DNA of 64,000 nt from Lachnospiraceae bacterium. GTDB lineage: Bacteria; Bacillota; Clostridia; Lachnospirales; Lachnospiraceae. A program made the position numbers and the translations under genes. The stretch is from contig SVEH01000014.1 of NCBI GenBank assembly GCA_015057455.1, forward strand, positions 1-64,000, read 5' to 3'. Shown in pieces: positions 53,434 to 63,067 of the stretch (the stretch's first letter is position 1; the number at the start of each line of letters is the position of its first letter). The notes below the pieces were generated by a model. It had not been told where the DNA came from. It was given only the letters and a program-made list of their open reading frames with translations, and did not search any database.

Positions 53434-54207
53434 CTACTTACACCTCATAAGAATAAAAGAAGTATTATCCTGACTACCAGTAGAGTTCTTCTTAGATAAT
53501 TCAATAAGCTTCTCACCAATAGCTTGAACTTCCGCATTCTCATTAATAACCTTCAATATCTCATCATCTGATACAGCCTTATACAAACCATCAGATGTAA
53601 GAAGAATATAATCCCCAGACTTAATCTTATACATTGCAGTATTAATATCATAGAAAGTAACACCGCCCATTCCAATATAACTTGTAAGGGCATCTAACTT
53701 ACTTTCATCTATTTCACCCAAAGATGCAATAATCTCAGGATTATCCTTATTCTGTTCAATATAATTATATAAAGTATGGTCCTTAGTTAACTGTTCCATA
53801 GCTCCGCCATGTACTCTATATAATCTACTATCACCAACTGATAGCCAATCCATTCTATCGCCTGTTATAGTTGCAGAAACAATTGTTGTTCCACTTTTAT
53901 TACCTTCGGCTCTAGTTTCATAGACAGCCTTATCTATAGTTCTTATACTATTGTAATAGAAACCTTGCATATTATCTTTTGTTGCGTTCTCATCAAATAA
54001 GTTTTTTAGCACTCTAACAGCTGTGTTACTTGCACACTTACCATTTTCTAAGCCGCCCATTCCATCTGCTACAACGGCAAATGCTCTGTCTTGCAACAAT
54101 GATGCATATACTGCATCTTGCTGTTCTGTTCTATCTCCAAGATAAGAACACACTAACACATCTATATATGAATTTTGAATAATTTTCATTAATAGGTTGT
54201 CTTGCAT
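53434..54207 (-). CDS. PP2C-family Ser/Thr protein phosphatase
   Basis: A 257-residue PPM/PP2C phosphatase. Motifs include RTEQQDA, the metal-binding AVVADGMGGLENG, VGDSRLYR, LTSDGLYKAVSD and a late DNTS. It lacks membrane segments and should be cytosolic. In Firmicutes these enzymes reverse PASTA-kinase phosphorylation, and FHA proteins read the same marks; two FHA proteins are encoded in the window (35.6 and 41.7 kb), but no kinase is. The gene stands alone. The start follows GGAGGG. Confidence 0.9.
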   Translation of the reverse strand: MQDNLLMKIIQNSYIDVLVCSYLGDRTEQQDAVYASLLQDRAFAVVADGMGGLENGKCASNTAVRVLKNLFDENATKDNMQGFYYNSIRTIDKAVYETRAEGNKSGTTIVSATITGDRMDWLSVGDSRLYRVHGGAMEQLTKDHTLYNYIEQNKDNPEIIASLGEIDESKLDALTSYIGMGGVTFYDINTAMYKIKSGDYILLTSDGLYKAVSDDEILKVINENAEVQAIGEKLIELSKKNSTGSQDNTSFILMRCK

Positions 54208-54338
54208 ATTTTAATACCCTCCACTTCGTAACATTTCAAAAATGCCACTATACATAACATATATCTTTTCATAATATAAATCGTTCTTTTTATTAAATAT
54301 CTTTCATTAATTACTCTTATCATATGTAAACATAACCA

Positions 54339-54394
54339 TGGGGCAGCAAAAAAACTTTTTACATATAAAGTTATATGTTTTTTTACGGCCCCAC
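54339..54394 (-). terminator. Terminator after ctpA
   Basis: TGGGGC pairs with GCCCCA, and inside it AAAAAAAC pairs with GTTTTTTT, giving one long interrupted stem about 10 bases past the ctpA stop. Confidence 0.6.
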
Positions 54395-54401
54395 CACTAT
54401 T

Positions 54402-55640
54402 TTAATCTTTCTTTAATTGTTGCACTGCCACATTCAACTGACTATCAATCTTCTTATCTCTATAATCGTCCAAATTTAGTTCAATCTCTATATCTGGCTC
54501 AACACCTTTTTTATGAATATCTAATCCTTCTGGTGTAAAATACTTCGCTGTTGTAAACTTTATAGCCGAACCATCTGTAAGTCTTGTAACTGTCTGTACA
54601 ATTCCTTTACCAAAAGTTGTTGTTCCAATTAATTTACCTAACTTATGATCCTTAACATTGGCTGCAAATATCTCAGATGCACTTGCACTATTACCATTAA
54701 TTAACACACACATTGGAATACTAGTGAAATCATTACTCTGAGCTTTATATTCTGATGTAACTTGCCCTGCCTTATTCTTTGTATAAACAATCATGCTATC
54801 CTTTGGCAAGAACATATCTAACATCTCTACAACAACGTCAAGATTACCGCCTGGGTTATCTCTTAAATCAATTACAAGTCCTTCTACTTTTTCCTTCTGA
54901 AGTTCCTTTAATGCTTCTTGGAACTGCTTTACTGTAATATCATCAAATGAAGCCACTTGAATATATCCAATATTATCTTCAAGAACTTTATGAGCTACTG
55001 TAATGCTCTCTATCTTCTTACGAACTATTGTAAATGATAAATAATCATCTTCACCGTCTCTTGCAACTTTTACTTTAACCTTAGTATCTTCTTTTCCTTT
55101 TAGCATAGCAGCGATTTCATCTGAACCTTTGTCCGTAACATCTTTGCCATCTATTTTATAGAATATATCTCCTGTTTTTAATCCAACTTTCTCTGCTGGA
55201 GAACCTTTCATTGGTGAAACAATGTAAGTGTAACCATTCTCATTCATAGCTACATATGCTCCAATTCCAACATATTCTCCTGTAGCTGTTTCTAAAAACT
55301 TCTCATATTCATCTTTTGTATAATATGTTGCATAATCATCATCTAAACTTTCAAAAATACCTTTATAGATTCCTTCAATAACATCTTCATCATTAGGTTC
55401 ATATATTGACTGTTCGTCTATAATCCCCATAAGGAACTTTACCTTTGAAATAATTGTGTCTCCAGACTTCTCAACAGATCTAGCTGTATGAGTATTACCT
55501 GTTAGTATATTCATTATATCTTTATTCTTATAAAAAGTAATTCCAAACACTAACCCCATTATTAATAAAGTACCTACAACACCAGTTAACACTCCCGTAT
55601 TAAACTTCTTATTCTTCAAAAATAACATTCCCTTCGCCAA
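54402..55640 (-). CDS. ctpA: S41 family C-terminal processing peptidase (CtpA)
   Basis: A 412-residue membrane-anchored protease. One N-terminal membrane helix (about 13-35) is followed by a PDZ domain (about 115-205; GYTYIVSPMKGSPAEKVGLK split as SPMKGSPAEKVGLKTGD) and an S41 catalytic domain. The catalytic Ser is in NGNSASASEIF and the Lys in TTFGKGIVQT. CtpA enzymes trim exported proteins and, in several bacteria, wall hydrolases or their activators; the gene directly upstream encodes an EnvC-like activator that ends 5 bases before this start. The start is TTG 55640 or ATG 55628; neither has a strong ribosome binding site, suggesting translational coupling. Confidence 0.92.
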   Translation of the reverse strand: MAKGMLFLKNKKFNTGVLTGVVGTLLIMGLVFGITFYKNKDIMNILTGNTHTARSVEKSGDTIISKVKFLMGIIDEQSIYEPNDEDVIEGIYKGIFESLDDDYATYYTKDEYEKFLETATGEYVGIGAYVAMNENGYTYIVSPMKGSPAEKVGLKTGDIFYKIDGKDVTDKGSDEIAAMLKGKEDTKVKVKVARDGEDDYLSFTIVRKKIESITVAHKVLEDNIGYIQVASFDDITVKQFQEALKELQKEKVEGLVIDLRDNPGGNLDVVVEMLDMFLPKDSMIVYTKNKAGQVTSEYKAQSNDFTSIPMCVLINGNSASASEIFAANVKDHKLGKLIGTTTFGKGIVQTVTRLTDGSAIKFTTAKYFTPEGLDIHKKGVEPDIEIELNLDDYRDKKIDSQLNVAVQQLKKD

Positions 55641-55645
55641 GTTGT

Positions 55646-56830
55646 CTATCCCACATACTTACGTGGATTCACATATATGCCATTAAAAGTAATTGCAAAA
55701 TGCAAATGTGGTCCAGTTGAAATACCTGTTGAACCTGCCTTTGCAATCTGTTGACCTGCACTTACCTTTTCTCCTACTGATACAAGTAATTGAGAATTGT
55801 GATAATAATACGACATAATTCCACTTCCATGATTAATCACTACATAATATCCTCTTGCACTATTATAAGAAGACATTACAACTGTACCAGACTTAGTTGC
55901 TACTATAGGTGAACCAGTAGGCAAACCTATATCTATACCTTTATGATTTGAACTAGCACCTGATGTTGGTGCGTTTCTGTATCCAAATCCACATGTAATT
56001 CTATAGCTTGTTGGCGTAGGCCATACAAATCCTGTAGCAGCATTACTTGAAATCTCATAATTATATGTTCCTTCGCTTGCTGCAATTTTTCTTTGTTGTT
56101 CCTCTATAAGTCTATCCAATTCACTTTGTTGTTCCTTAATAGCTTCATTGTATGAAATTAATTCATCTGATGAAGCTGCAATAGCTGCGTTATATTTAGC
56201 AAGCTCTGCTTGTTTATCTCTAGATAACTTAACTACAGTTCTTTTCTTATATAGAAGTTCTTCATTCATAGCTTGTAACTCTGCCAACTTATCTTCTATA
56301 TCTGCCTTCTTAGCTGCAACTTCCTCTTTAATCTTCTTAAATTCATTAAACATGTTTTTGTCATAATTGGATATTTGTTTTACATATTCTGATCTATTAA
56401 GAAAATCTGATAAACTCTCTGATGAAAGAAGAATCTGAATAAATTCATCATTGCCACTAACGTACATATGTTGAATTCTATTCTTCATTGTTTCATATTG
56501 CTTAACTTCTTCAGCTTCAGCTTTTTGTAACTCAACTTTAGTTTTCTCTAAATTAGTTTTTGTAGTTGTAATCCTGTAATTTAAATCTTCTATACTACTT
56601 TCGATACTTGCCAACTGCTTATCTAGCTCTGATATATATTCTACAATTGATGTCTTCTTCTGCTCTAACTTAGCCAAAGATTCTTCAATCTCTTTTTTCT
56701 TTTTCTCAAGAGCTGCTTTTTTATTCTTAGCATCTGAAATCTCACTTGCATAAGTGTTCCATCTAGATGCAGAAAATACAGTTGCGAAAACGAGTAGCAT
56801 TACGAAAAACTTTTTTGCTATTCTTTTCAT
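55646..56830 (-). CDS. Murein hydrolase activator, EnvC-like, with coiled coil and M23 domain
   Basis: A 394-residue exported protein. After the signal peptide (residues 1-29) comes a long coiled coil (about 30-250, for example KKKEIEESLAKLEQKKTSIV in parts) and a C-terminal LytM/M23 domain (about 290-394) with HKGIDIGLP and HLHFAI, which keeps the metal-binding His and Asp residues. Together with FtsE/FtsX, encoded just upstream, such proteins control wall cleavage at division or elongation: FtsEX moves the coiled coil through the membrane. Because the M23 site looks intact it may itself cut peptidoglycan, as PcsB/CwlO-type partners do. Confidence 0.9.
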   Translation of the reverse strand: MKRIAKKFFVMLLVFATVFSASRWNTYASEISDAKNKKAALEKKKKEIEESLAKLEQKKTSIVEYISELDKQLASIESSIEDLNYRITTTKTNLEKTKVELQKAEAEEVKQYETMKNRIQHMYVSGNDEFIQILLSSESLSDFLNRSEYVKQISNYDKNMFNEFKKIKEEVAAKKADIEDKLAELQAMNEELLYKKRTVVKLSRDKQAELAKYNAAIAASSDELISYNEAIKEQQSELDRLIEEQQRKIAASEGTYNYEISSNAATGFVWPTPTSYRITCGFGYRNAPTSGASSNHKGIDIGLPTGSPIVATKSGTVVMSSYNSARGYYVVINHGSGIMSYYYHNSQLLVSVGEKVSAGQQIAKAGSTGISTGPHLHFAITFNGIYVNPRKYVG

Positions 56831-57315
56831 AGTATATTCCTTTCTAACCTAGTAAATTACTAATCCCATTAAATATCTACATCCTAAAAACTACTACATC
56901 TTATTATAATTAATTCATCGACAATAAACAACCTTTTATTTATTAGTAAATTATAAAGTATTTATAAACTTTGATTATAAATACCCGTATATAATCCCCT
57001 TTATCTAAGGTCATACAATACAGATATGCCAAAGCTCATAAATACTTTTATCAATGTTCTTCATTATTCTTCCTTTGTAATCTTAACTATGTCTTAAACG
57101 TCATTCATCTAACGCCTATTATATAATGCTTTATTTGTTTTATATACTACTTTGTTTAATCTATATAATGCTTTTTACTATAATACCTACTTTAAAGCTC
57201 TTTTAAACTATAACTTTACTTATCTATAAACTTATTTATCTATAATCTTATTTATCTATAATCTTATTAGTCTGTAACTGTATTAACATAAAACTTTTTC
57301 TAAATAAAACATTTT
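56831..57315. other. AT-rich spacer between ftsX and the M23 gene
   Basis: 485 bases without a gene. It contains three to four short tandem copies of CTTATTTATCTATAAT (57215-57270) and TATATAATGCTTT-type repeats near 57118-57170. No terminator of standard form or RNA is evident. Confidence 0.6.
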
Positions 57316-58236
57316 CTAATACAATACACTTAGTTTTCTCTTTAGAGTTAACCATGTACCCATAAGACCAATTCCTACACCTACTGCTAATGAAATTGGA
57401 ATAAGTGTTGCAAATATCTCACCTGCAGGTACAAAACTTATTGACCTTGGAATTACATTACCGAAAGTCTCTAAACAATAGGATACAATCTTCTTATATG
57501 CTGGAAATAGTATTCCTAATGGTACAATTGCACCTACCATACCGATTATAACACCTTCTACTATAAATGGTGCTTTTATAAAGCCATCAGTTGCACCAAT
57601 TAACTTCATAATTCTAATCTCTTCAAATCTAACATTAACACCATTTAAAACAGTAATACTTATCAAGAAAACTGATACAGCTAATAATATAAACATTGTA
57701 GCAATAGCCACATATGCAACTACTGAATTAAATGTTGTAAGATTCTCCGCGAAATCTTCACTGCATTTGACAGTTCTAACTCCTTCCAAATTCTCAAGGA
57801 ATTCTACAAATTCACTTTGCATAGATATATCTTCTAGCTTTATCTCATAGGAATCAAATCCTTCAAGTGGATTCTCTCCACCAAATGTTTCATCAACATT
57901 ATCTTCCTCTGAAAAAGTTGACTCCTTAAACTTCTCCCATGCCTCTTCAGATGATGTATAACTAACTTCTGCAACTTCTCCTCTTTCAAGGATTCTTGTC
58001 TTTATATTCTGTTTAGTTAAATCTGTCGTTCCTTCATCAAAGAAAACTGTTACTATTGAAACAGATTTCTCTGCTTGTTTAACTATATTAGTTATATTAG
58101 ATATAAGAAAATAGAACACGCCAAACAAAAACAAACATGCAACAATAGTTCCAACTGAAGCTAATGTAAATGCTTTATTTCTGTATAAACTTTTCACGCC
58201 TTCTTTTACACTATATTTAAATGTCCTTAATTTCAT
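57316..58236 (-). CDS. ftsX: Cell division protein FtsX
   Basis: A 306-residue membrane protein. TM1 (about 22-46) is followed by an external domain (about 50-165) and three more helices (near 170-195, 220-245 and 270-295). The N-terminal SVKEGVKSLYRNKAFTLAS segment is typical of FtsX. With FtsE it forms an ABC-like complex that transmits ATP-driven motion to wall hydrolases; the EnvC-like gene downstream is the likely partner. The ATG at 58236 overlaps the end of ftsE by 20 bases; a GTG 4 codons upstream is less likely. Confidence 0.95.
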   Translation of the reverse strand: MKLRTFKYSVKEGVKSLYRNKAFTLASVGTIVACLFLFGVFYFLISNITNIVKQAEKSVSIVTVFFDEGTTDLTKQNIKTRILERGEVAEVSYTSSEEAWEKFKESTFSEEDNVDETFGGENPLEGFDSYEIKLEDISMQSEFVEFLENLEGVRTVKCSEDFAENLTTFNSVVAYVAIATMFILLAVSVFLISITVLNGVNVRFEEIRIMKLIGATDGFIKAPFIVEGVIIGMVGAIVPLGILFPAYKKIVSYCLETFGNVIPRSISFVPAGEIFATLIPISLAVGVGIGLMGTWLTLKRKLSVLY

Positions 58237-59500
58237 ACGTACTATCACCTTTAATTCCGTCTTCCACTATATTACCTTTATCAATAGTTATTACTCTTTT
58301 TCTCATAGCTTCGACAATTTCGAGATTATGAGTTACAACAATAACAGTTGTCCCTCTTTTGTTAATCTCCTCTAACAAATCCATAATCTCCCACGCAGTC
58401 TTTGGATCTAAGTTACCTGTAGGCTCATCTGCCAAGAGAATAGTCGGTTGGTTAACCAATGCCCTTGCAATAGCAACTCTTTGTTGCTCTCCACCTGACA
58501 ATTCAGACGGCAAAGCTTTTTGCTTATGTGTAAGTCCAACCAAAGAAAGTACTTCTGGTACATTCTTATTAACTTGTCGAGTTGTCTTCTCTATAACTCT
58601 TTGTGCAAATGCTATATTCTCAAATACATCTCTATCGCCAAGCAACTTAAAGTCTTGGAATACAACGCCAATACCTCTTCTAAACTTAGCAATCTTTCTC
58701 TTATGAAGTCTTGTAAGCTCATATCCATTAACATAAACGCGTCCACTTGAAGGTCGTATAGCATTCATCATAAGATTCATAAGTGTAGTTTTACCAGAAC
58801 CACTGTGTCCTACAATAAATACAAATTCACCCTTCTTAATCCTAAAGTTAATATTCTTTACCGCGTCCACACCAGGCTGATACGACTTGTATACTCTATA
58901 CATCTCTATAATAGGTAATTCCTCTTCCTTTATGTGAGATACCAAATCTTCATCTTTTCTAAAGCGTTTCTTTATTCTCTTCTTATTAGGTTCAGGTAAA
59001 TTGGTAAATGCAGATACTTCTTGATGCAATCCCTCAGCATAATTTATATCCTGAATTATAGGTTGTGGCTCTTGTAAATCATCTAAAACAAGTCCTGTTC
59101 CATCATTCACACCTTGTTGTATCTGGCCCGGAGTCTCGTCAAAATCAAGTCCTACCACATCTAACTGTGGTTGTGAACCATCAAAATTAAGACTTGCACC
59201 ATTCAATGACGGTTGTGCTTCTCCAAAATCAAGTCCCACATTATCAACTGGTACTTGCTCTGCACTCACTTGTGACTGTAGAATAATATCATCTTCAAGA
59301 CTAAGACCTTGTTCTAATTCTTGAATAGTCATATTCTCGTAATTCTTAGCTACATCCACCTGTGCTCCATACATATCTTGTGTTGCTGCACCATTATCTA
59401 TATCACTAATTCCCTGTATATTAGCATTATCATTTGTATACAAACCACTTACATCTATTGTATTCAACTCTTCTCCATAATCGTTATCATTAATATCCAC
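58217..59500 (-). CDS. ftsE: Cell division ATP-binding protein FtsE with long N-terminal extension
   Basis: A 427-residue FtsE; normal FtsE is about 225-230 residues. The ABC domain begins near 197 (IIEMYRVYKSYQPG) and is complete: Walker A GHSGSGKTT (231-239), Q-loop GVVFQDFKLLGD, signature ELSGGEQQR, Walker B LLADEPTGNLDP. The first ~195 residues are acidic, probably disordered, and contain repeated GLDFGEAQP / LNFDGSQPQ / GLDFDETPG units, then a basic patch KKRIKKRFRK. The start is GTG 59500 behind AGGAGG; no internal start with a ribosome binding site is visible near the ABC domain, so the extension is probably translated. It overlaps ftsX. Confidence 0.93.
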   Translation of the reverse strand: MDINDNDYGEELNTIDVSGLYTNDNANIQGISDIDNGAATQDMYGAQVDVAKNYENMTIQELEQGLSLEDDIILQSQVSAEQVPVDNVGLDFGEAQPSLNGASLNFDGSQPQLDVVGLDFDETPGQIQQGVNDGTGLVLDDLQEPQPIIQDINYAEGLHQEVSAFTNLPEPNKKRIKKRFRKDEDLVSHIKEEELPIIEMYRVYKSYQPGVDAVKNINFRIKKGEFVFIVGHSGSGKTTLMNLMMNAIRPSSGRVYVNGYELTRLHKRKIAKFRRGIGVVFQDFKLLGDRDVFENIAFAQRVIEKTTRQVNKNVPEVLSLVGLTHKQKALPSELSGGEQQRVAIARALVNQPTILLADEPTGNLDPKTAWEIMDLLEEINKRGTTVIVVTHNLEIVEAMRKRVITIDKGNIVEDGIKGDSTYEIKDI

Positions 59501-59726
59501 GTTACGTCGTACCTCCTAAATTTATATATAACAGACTCCATATCTAATTATATTATAAATTTCCTCCCATACTTAAAGTTTCTCACAAATAGTTTATACC
59601 AAAACCCTTTTATAATCAACAAAAAAAGATAAATATTTGCATTTTTTTACAAAAATAAATATCAAGATAAAAAACAAATATTTTCCTTCGCAAAATAATA
59701 ACAAAAAAAATTCATTACAACATAAC

Positions 59727-59770
59727 AAAAGCCAAATACACTACAATCAACTCGTAGTATATCTGGCTTT
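59727..59770 (-). terminator. Terminator after the CdaR-like regulator gene
   Basis: AAAGCCAGATATACTAC and GTAGTGTATTTGGCTTTT pair imperfectly on the minus strand and end in TTTTG. It lies about 145 bases past the regulator stop and 227 bases before ftsE. Confidence 0.65.
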
Positions 59771-59797
59771 AATTTTTCTTTACTCATATTATTATGT

Positions 59798-59881
59798 AAT
59801 ATAGTATACCTAATCTTACATAATTCACTTTTCTGAATGAATATAGTATACCTAGTCTTACATAATTCGCTTTACTGAATG
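59798..59881. repeat. 42-bp tandem duplication
   Basis: 59798-59839 and 59840-59881 are near-identical copies (AATATAGTATACCTAATC onward) differing at a few bases. They lie between the regulator stop and its terminator. The remainder of 59501-59914 is A/T-rich with nothing else recognisable. Confidence 0.8.
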
Positions 59882-59914
59882 TTATATATTAATATAATAT
59901 TGTTTTTCAACATT

Positions 59915-61003
59915 CTAATAATCAGTCTTCTCTATATACTTCATATATTTAACAACCATTAATGCAATCTTAAATGTAATTGCATCTTCAAATAATCTTA
60001 TATCAAGTCCTGTCATCTTCTGCAACTTATCAAGTCTATATACAAGTGTATTACGGTGTATATAAAGTTGTCTTGAAGTCTCTGATACGTTAAGATTATT
60101 ATCAAAGAATCTATTAATTGTGATTAATGTCTCTTCATCGAAGTCATCTGGTGACTTACCACCAAAGATTTCTTTAATAAACATCTTACACAATGGAATA
60201 GGTAATTGATAAATCAATCTTCCAATTCCCAAGTTGCTATATGCTATAACATTACGGTTACTATAGAAAATTCTACCAACATCTAATGCCATCTTAGCTT
60301 CTTTATATGATCTAGATACATCCTTAATTTCACTAACAATTGTACCATATGATACATGTACCTTAGCCATAACTTCTGTATTAAGCATATCTAATATAAT
60401 CTTAGCTGTCTTCTCCATATCTTGATATGATTCATCAGCCTTAAGTTCTTTAACTACGATTATATTCTTCTCATCAACCTCTGTTATAAAATCCTTTGTC
60501 TTACCTGCAAATAAACTCTTAACAGTTTCAAATGCATTATTCTCGTTCTCGCCTTTTACTTCAACGATAAATACGCATCTTCTTACATCTGTGCTAATAT
60601 GTAACTTCTTAGCTCTATTATAAATATCAACTAATAATAGATTATCTAACAATAAGTTCTTTATGAAGTTATCCTTGTCATATCTTTCTTTATAGGCAAT
60701 AAGCAAATTGTGTATCTGGAAAGTTGCTATCTTTCCTACCATATATACATCATCGCTATCTCCTTTTGCCATAATAACATACTCTAATTGACGTTCATCA
60801 AAAACTTTAAAAAATTGAAATCCCTGCAATACCATACTCTCTGCAGGTGACTCAACAAATGTCATCACTGAACCTCTGTATGCCTCAGCATTCTGAATAG
60901 TACTTGCTAAAGCTCTTCCATCTGTTCCCATAACACAGATATCCACTCTAGTAATTGTTTTTAGTCCTTCAATTGTGTTTTGAAGTATTTGATTAGATAT
61001 CAT
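59915..61003 (-). CDS. CdaR/PucR-type transcriptional regulator
   Basis: A 362-residue regulator. The N-terminal ~125 residues resemble a putative sugar-diacid recognition (CdaR) domain, the middle is a GGDEF-like or PucR linker fold (VSYGTIVSEIKDVSRSYKEA), and the C-terminus carries the PucR-type helix-turn-helix (LNVSETSRQLYIHRNTLVYR near 310-330). Such proteins activate sugar-acid or purine catabolism genes. Its neighbour in the same direction is a sugar ABC ATPase, so a role in carbohydrate control is possible. The start ATG follows GGAGCGGGG. Confidence 0.85.
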   Translation of the reverse strand: MISNQILQNTIEGLKTITRVDICVMGTDGRALASTIQNAEAYRGSVMTFVESPAESMVLQGFQFFKVFDERQLEYVIMAKGDSDDVYMVGKIATFQIHNLLIAYKERYDKDNFIKNLLLDNLLLVDIYNRAKKLHISTDVRRCVFIVEVKGENENNAFETVKSLFAGKTKDFITEVDEKNIIVVKELKADESYQDMEKTAKIILDMLNTEVMAKVHVSYGTIVSEIKDVSRSYKEAKMALDVGRIFYSNRNVIAYSNLGIGRLIYQLPIPLCKMFIKEIFGGKSPDDFDEETLITINRFFDNNLNVSETSRQLYIHRNTLVYRLDKLQKMTGLDIRLFEDAITFKIALMVVKYMKYIEKTDY

Positions 61004-61519
61004 AATTCCCCGCTCCTAACTCCTTTTTTATAAATAATATAAACTCCCTAATCAACTAAATGTAATAGAACCTTTTCCGTTCTTTATCCTACCAACTTAA
61101 TTCAGTTATTAATTTTCCTTTAACAACTAGTTACATTTTACCATCTTTTTCGTGAAAAGTAAACTAATTTCCTATTGTTTTTTTGTGATATTTTTATAAT
61201 AATTCTATAAACTTTGGTAGTATTTTCCAACTAATATGACAATATAACCAAAAAATTATCATGTTCTAACAAAAACATCACTAATCACCTATTAAAGCTT
61301 TTATATTCAATATTTTTCTAAGCATATACTAACATTTTTCTAATTCATAAATTTTAAACTCCAATTTACCTTTACCTAGAAATTGCACTTTAAAACAAAC
61401 CGTTTTAGCCTACATTCAAACATATAAAAAGTTCGAATGCTATACAGCACTCGAACTTTTTATATTAATATATCAATTATTCTCTTTTAAATATATTCTT
61501 ACTAGATTCTAATTCCATA
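61004..61519. other. Spacer between the UgpC-like and CdaR-like genes
   Basis: 516 bases, mostly AT-rich, with the UgpC gene terminator at 61426-61461. The part next to the regulator start (61004-61150) presumably holds its promoter, but no clear -35/-10 pair stands out. Nothing else is seen. Confidence 0.55.
61426..61461. terminator. Terminator after the UgpC-like gene
   Basis: A perfect 11-bp stem, AAAAAGTTCGA / TCGAACTTTTT, with a loop that itself pairs (GTGCT/AGCA-like). A and T runs on either side allow action in both directions. Confidence 0.85.
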
Positions 61520-62632
61520 CTAGTTGCAGATAACTTGCTCTGTATCCTTATCAAATAAGTGAATCTTAGTAGAATCAAATGCTACCTTAATAACATCTCC
61601 TGGTCTAGCAGTTGTACGAGGGTTAACTCTTGCAGTTACTTCTTGTCCTTCAATTTCAACATATAAGTAAACTTCTGCTCCAAGCATCTCGTATACTTTA
61701 ATCTCTGCTTCAACAACTGTATCTGGTGATTGATTCAAGAAAATTTGCTCATCATGAATATCTTCTGGTCTAATACCAAGTACAATTGTCTTACCAGCAT
61801 ATCCACCCTTAAATAAAGCAGCTGCTCTATTAGCTGATACTTTAATCTCTGTATCACCAAATACTAAAATAGCATCCTCGCCGTCTTTCTTAACTGTACA
61901 GTCTATAAAGTTCATCTGTGGTGAACCAATAAATCCTGCAACGAATAAGTTATTTGGTTTATTATATAATACTTCAGGAGAATCAACTTGTTGAATAACA
62001 CCATCTTTCATAACAACGATTCTTGTTCCAAGTGTCATAGCTTCTGTCTGATCGTGTGTTACGTAGATAATAGTTGATTGTAATCTCTGATGTAATTTTG
62101 AAATCTCTAATCTCATTTGAACTCTTAGCTTAGCATCTAAGTTTGATAAAGGCTCATCCATAAGAAATACTTTTGGACTACGAACAATAGCACGTCCCAT
62201 AGCAACACGTTGTCTTTGTCCTCCTGATAAAGCCTTTGGCTTACGGTCAAGTAAATGTTCGATATCAAGAATCTTAGCTGCCTCATGAACTAATTTTTCA
62301 ATTTGATCCTTTGGAACTTTCTTTAACTTTAAGCTGAATGCAATATTATCAAATACTGTCATATGTGGATATAATGCATAGTTTTGGAATACCATCGCTA
62401 TATCTCTATCCTTTGGTTCTACATCATTAACCAATTTATCCCCAATCCATAATTCACCTGATGTGATGTCTTCAAGTCCTGCTATCATACGTAAAGTAGT
62501 TGACTTACCACATCCAGATGGACCAACAAAAATAACAAACTCCTTATCTTCAATCTCAAGGTTAAAATCTCTTACTGCAACAAAGCCGTTATCATACGCT
62601 TTGTGAATGTTTTTTAAAGATAAACTTGCCAT
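61520..62632 (-). CDS. ugpC: Sugar ABC transporter ATP-binding protein (UgpC/MsmK-like)
   Basis: A 370-residue ATPase of the CUT1 group, which often serves several sugar importers. Motifs: GPSGCGKSTTLRMIAG (Walker A), LSGGQRQRVAMGRA (signature), VFLMDEPLSNLDAK (Walker B), YVTHDQTEAM (H-loop), and a C-terminal TOBE/regulatory region (about 240-370). The start at 62632 (MASLSLKNI) gives the standard family length; an ATG three codons earlier is too close to GGGAGG, and the frame extends further without support. No permeases or binding protein are adjacent, as expected for a shared ATPase. Confidence 0.93.
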   Translation of the reverse strand: MASLSLKNIHKAYDNGFVAVRDFNLEIEDKEFVIFVGPSGCGKSTTLRMIAGLEDITSGELWIGDKLVNDVEPKDRDIAMVFQNYALYPHMTVFDNIAFSLKLKKVPKDQIEKLVHEAAKILDIEHLLDRKPKALSGGQRQRVAMGRAIVRSPKVFLMDEPLSNLDAKLRVQMRLEISKLHQRLQSTIIYVTHDQTEAMTLGTRIVVMKDGVIQQVDSPEVLYNKPNNLFVAGFIGSPQMNFIDCTVKKDGEDAILVFGDTEIKVSANRAAALFKGGYAGKTIVLGIRPEDIHDEQIFLNQSPDTVVEAEIKVYEMLGAEVYLYVEIEGQEVTARVNPRTTARPGDVIKVAFDSTKIHLFDKDTEQVICN

Positions 62633-63067
62633 ACTCTTCATATCCTCCCGTAAATAAATTGTATTGTTATAACTAACATACCATATTTTATCAAGTAACA
62701 TTTTACTATAATTAGGTTTTCTCGTCCATATCTCAATTTACCAAATAATTTTGTACTCTTTTGTGTATTTTGTATACTTTTCGATTAATTTAGTAAAATA
62801 TACTACATTTAGCAGAATTTTAATAATGTCATTTGTTAATTTTTCAAACCTCCCCACTAACAAATAGACATTTTTACTATTTTAACTATATTTCTGTTAT
62901 CGTCACCAGTATATCTTAAATTTATGAATTTTAAGTGTACAAAAGCATTTTCAGAACAATGCCTAATTTTCCCAAATAATATTTGTCATTTTTTAGTCAC
63001 TTTTAACAATGAAAATTTTTAGCAATAACAAAAGGAGCCATATATCAGCTCCTTCTAATCAACTTAT
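62633..63067. other. Spacer upstream of the UgpC-like gene
   Basis: 435 AT-rich bases without a gene. It ends with the terminator at 63031-63054. I see no operator of standard CcpA form by eye. Confidence 0.5.
63031..63054 (-). terminator. Terminator after the TagA-like gene
   Basis: On the minus strand AAGGAGC pairs with GCTCCTT and is followed by TTGTTATT. It lies 14 bases past the stop at 63068. Confidence 0.75.
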
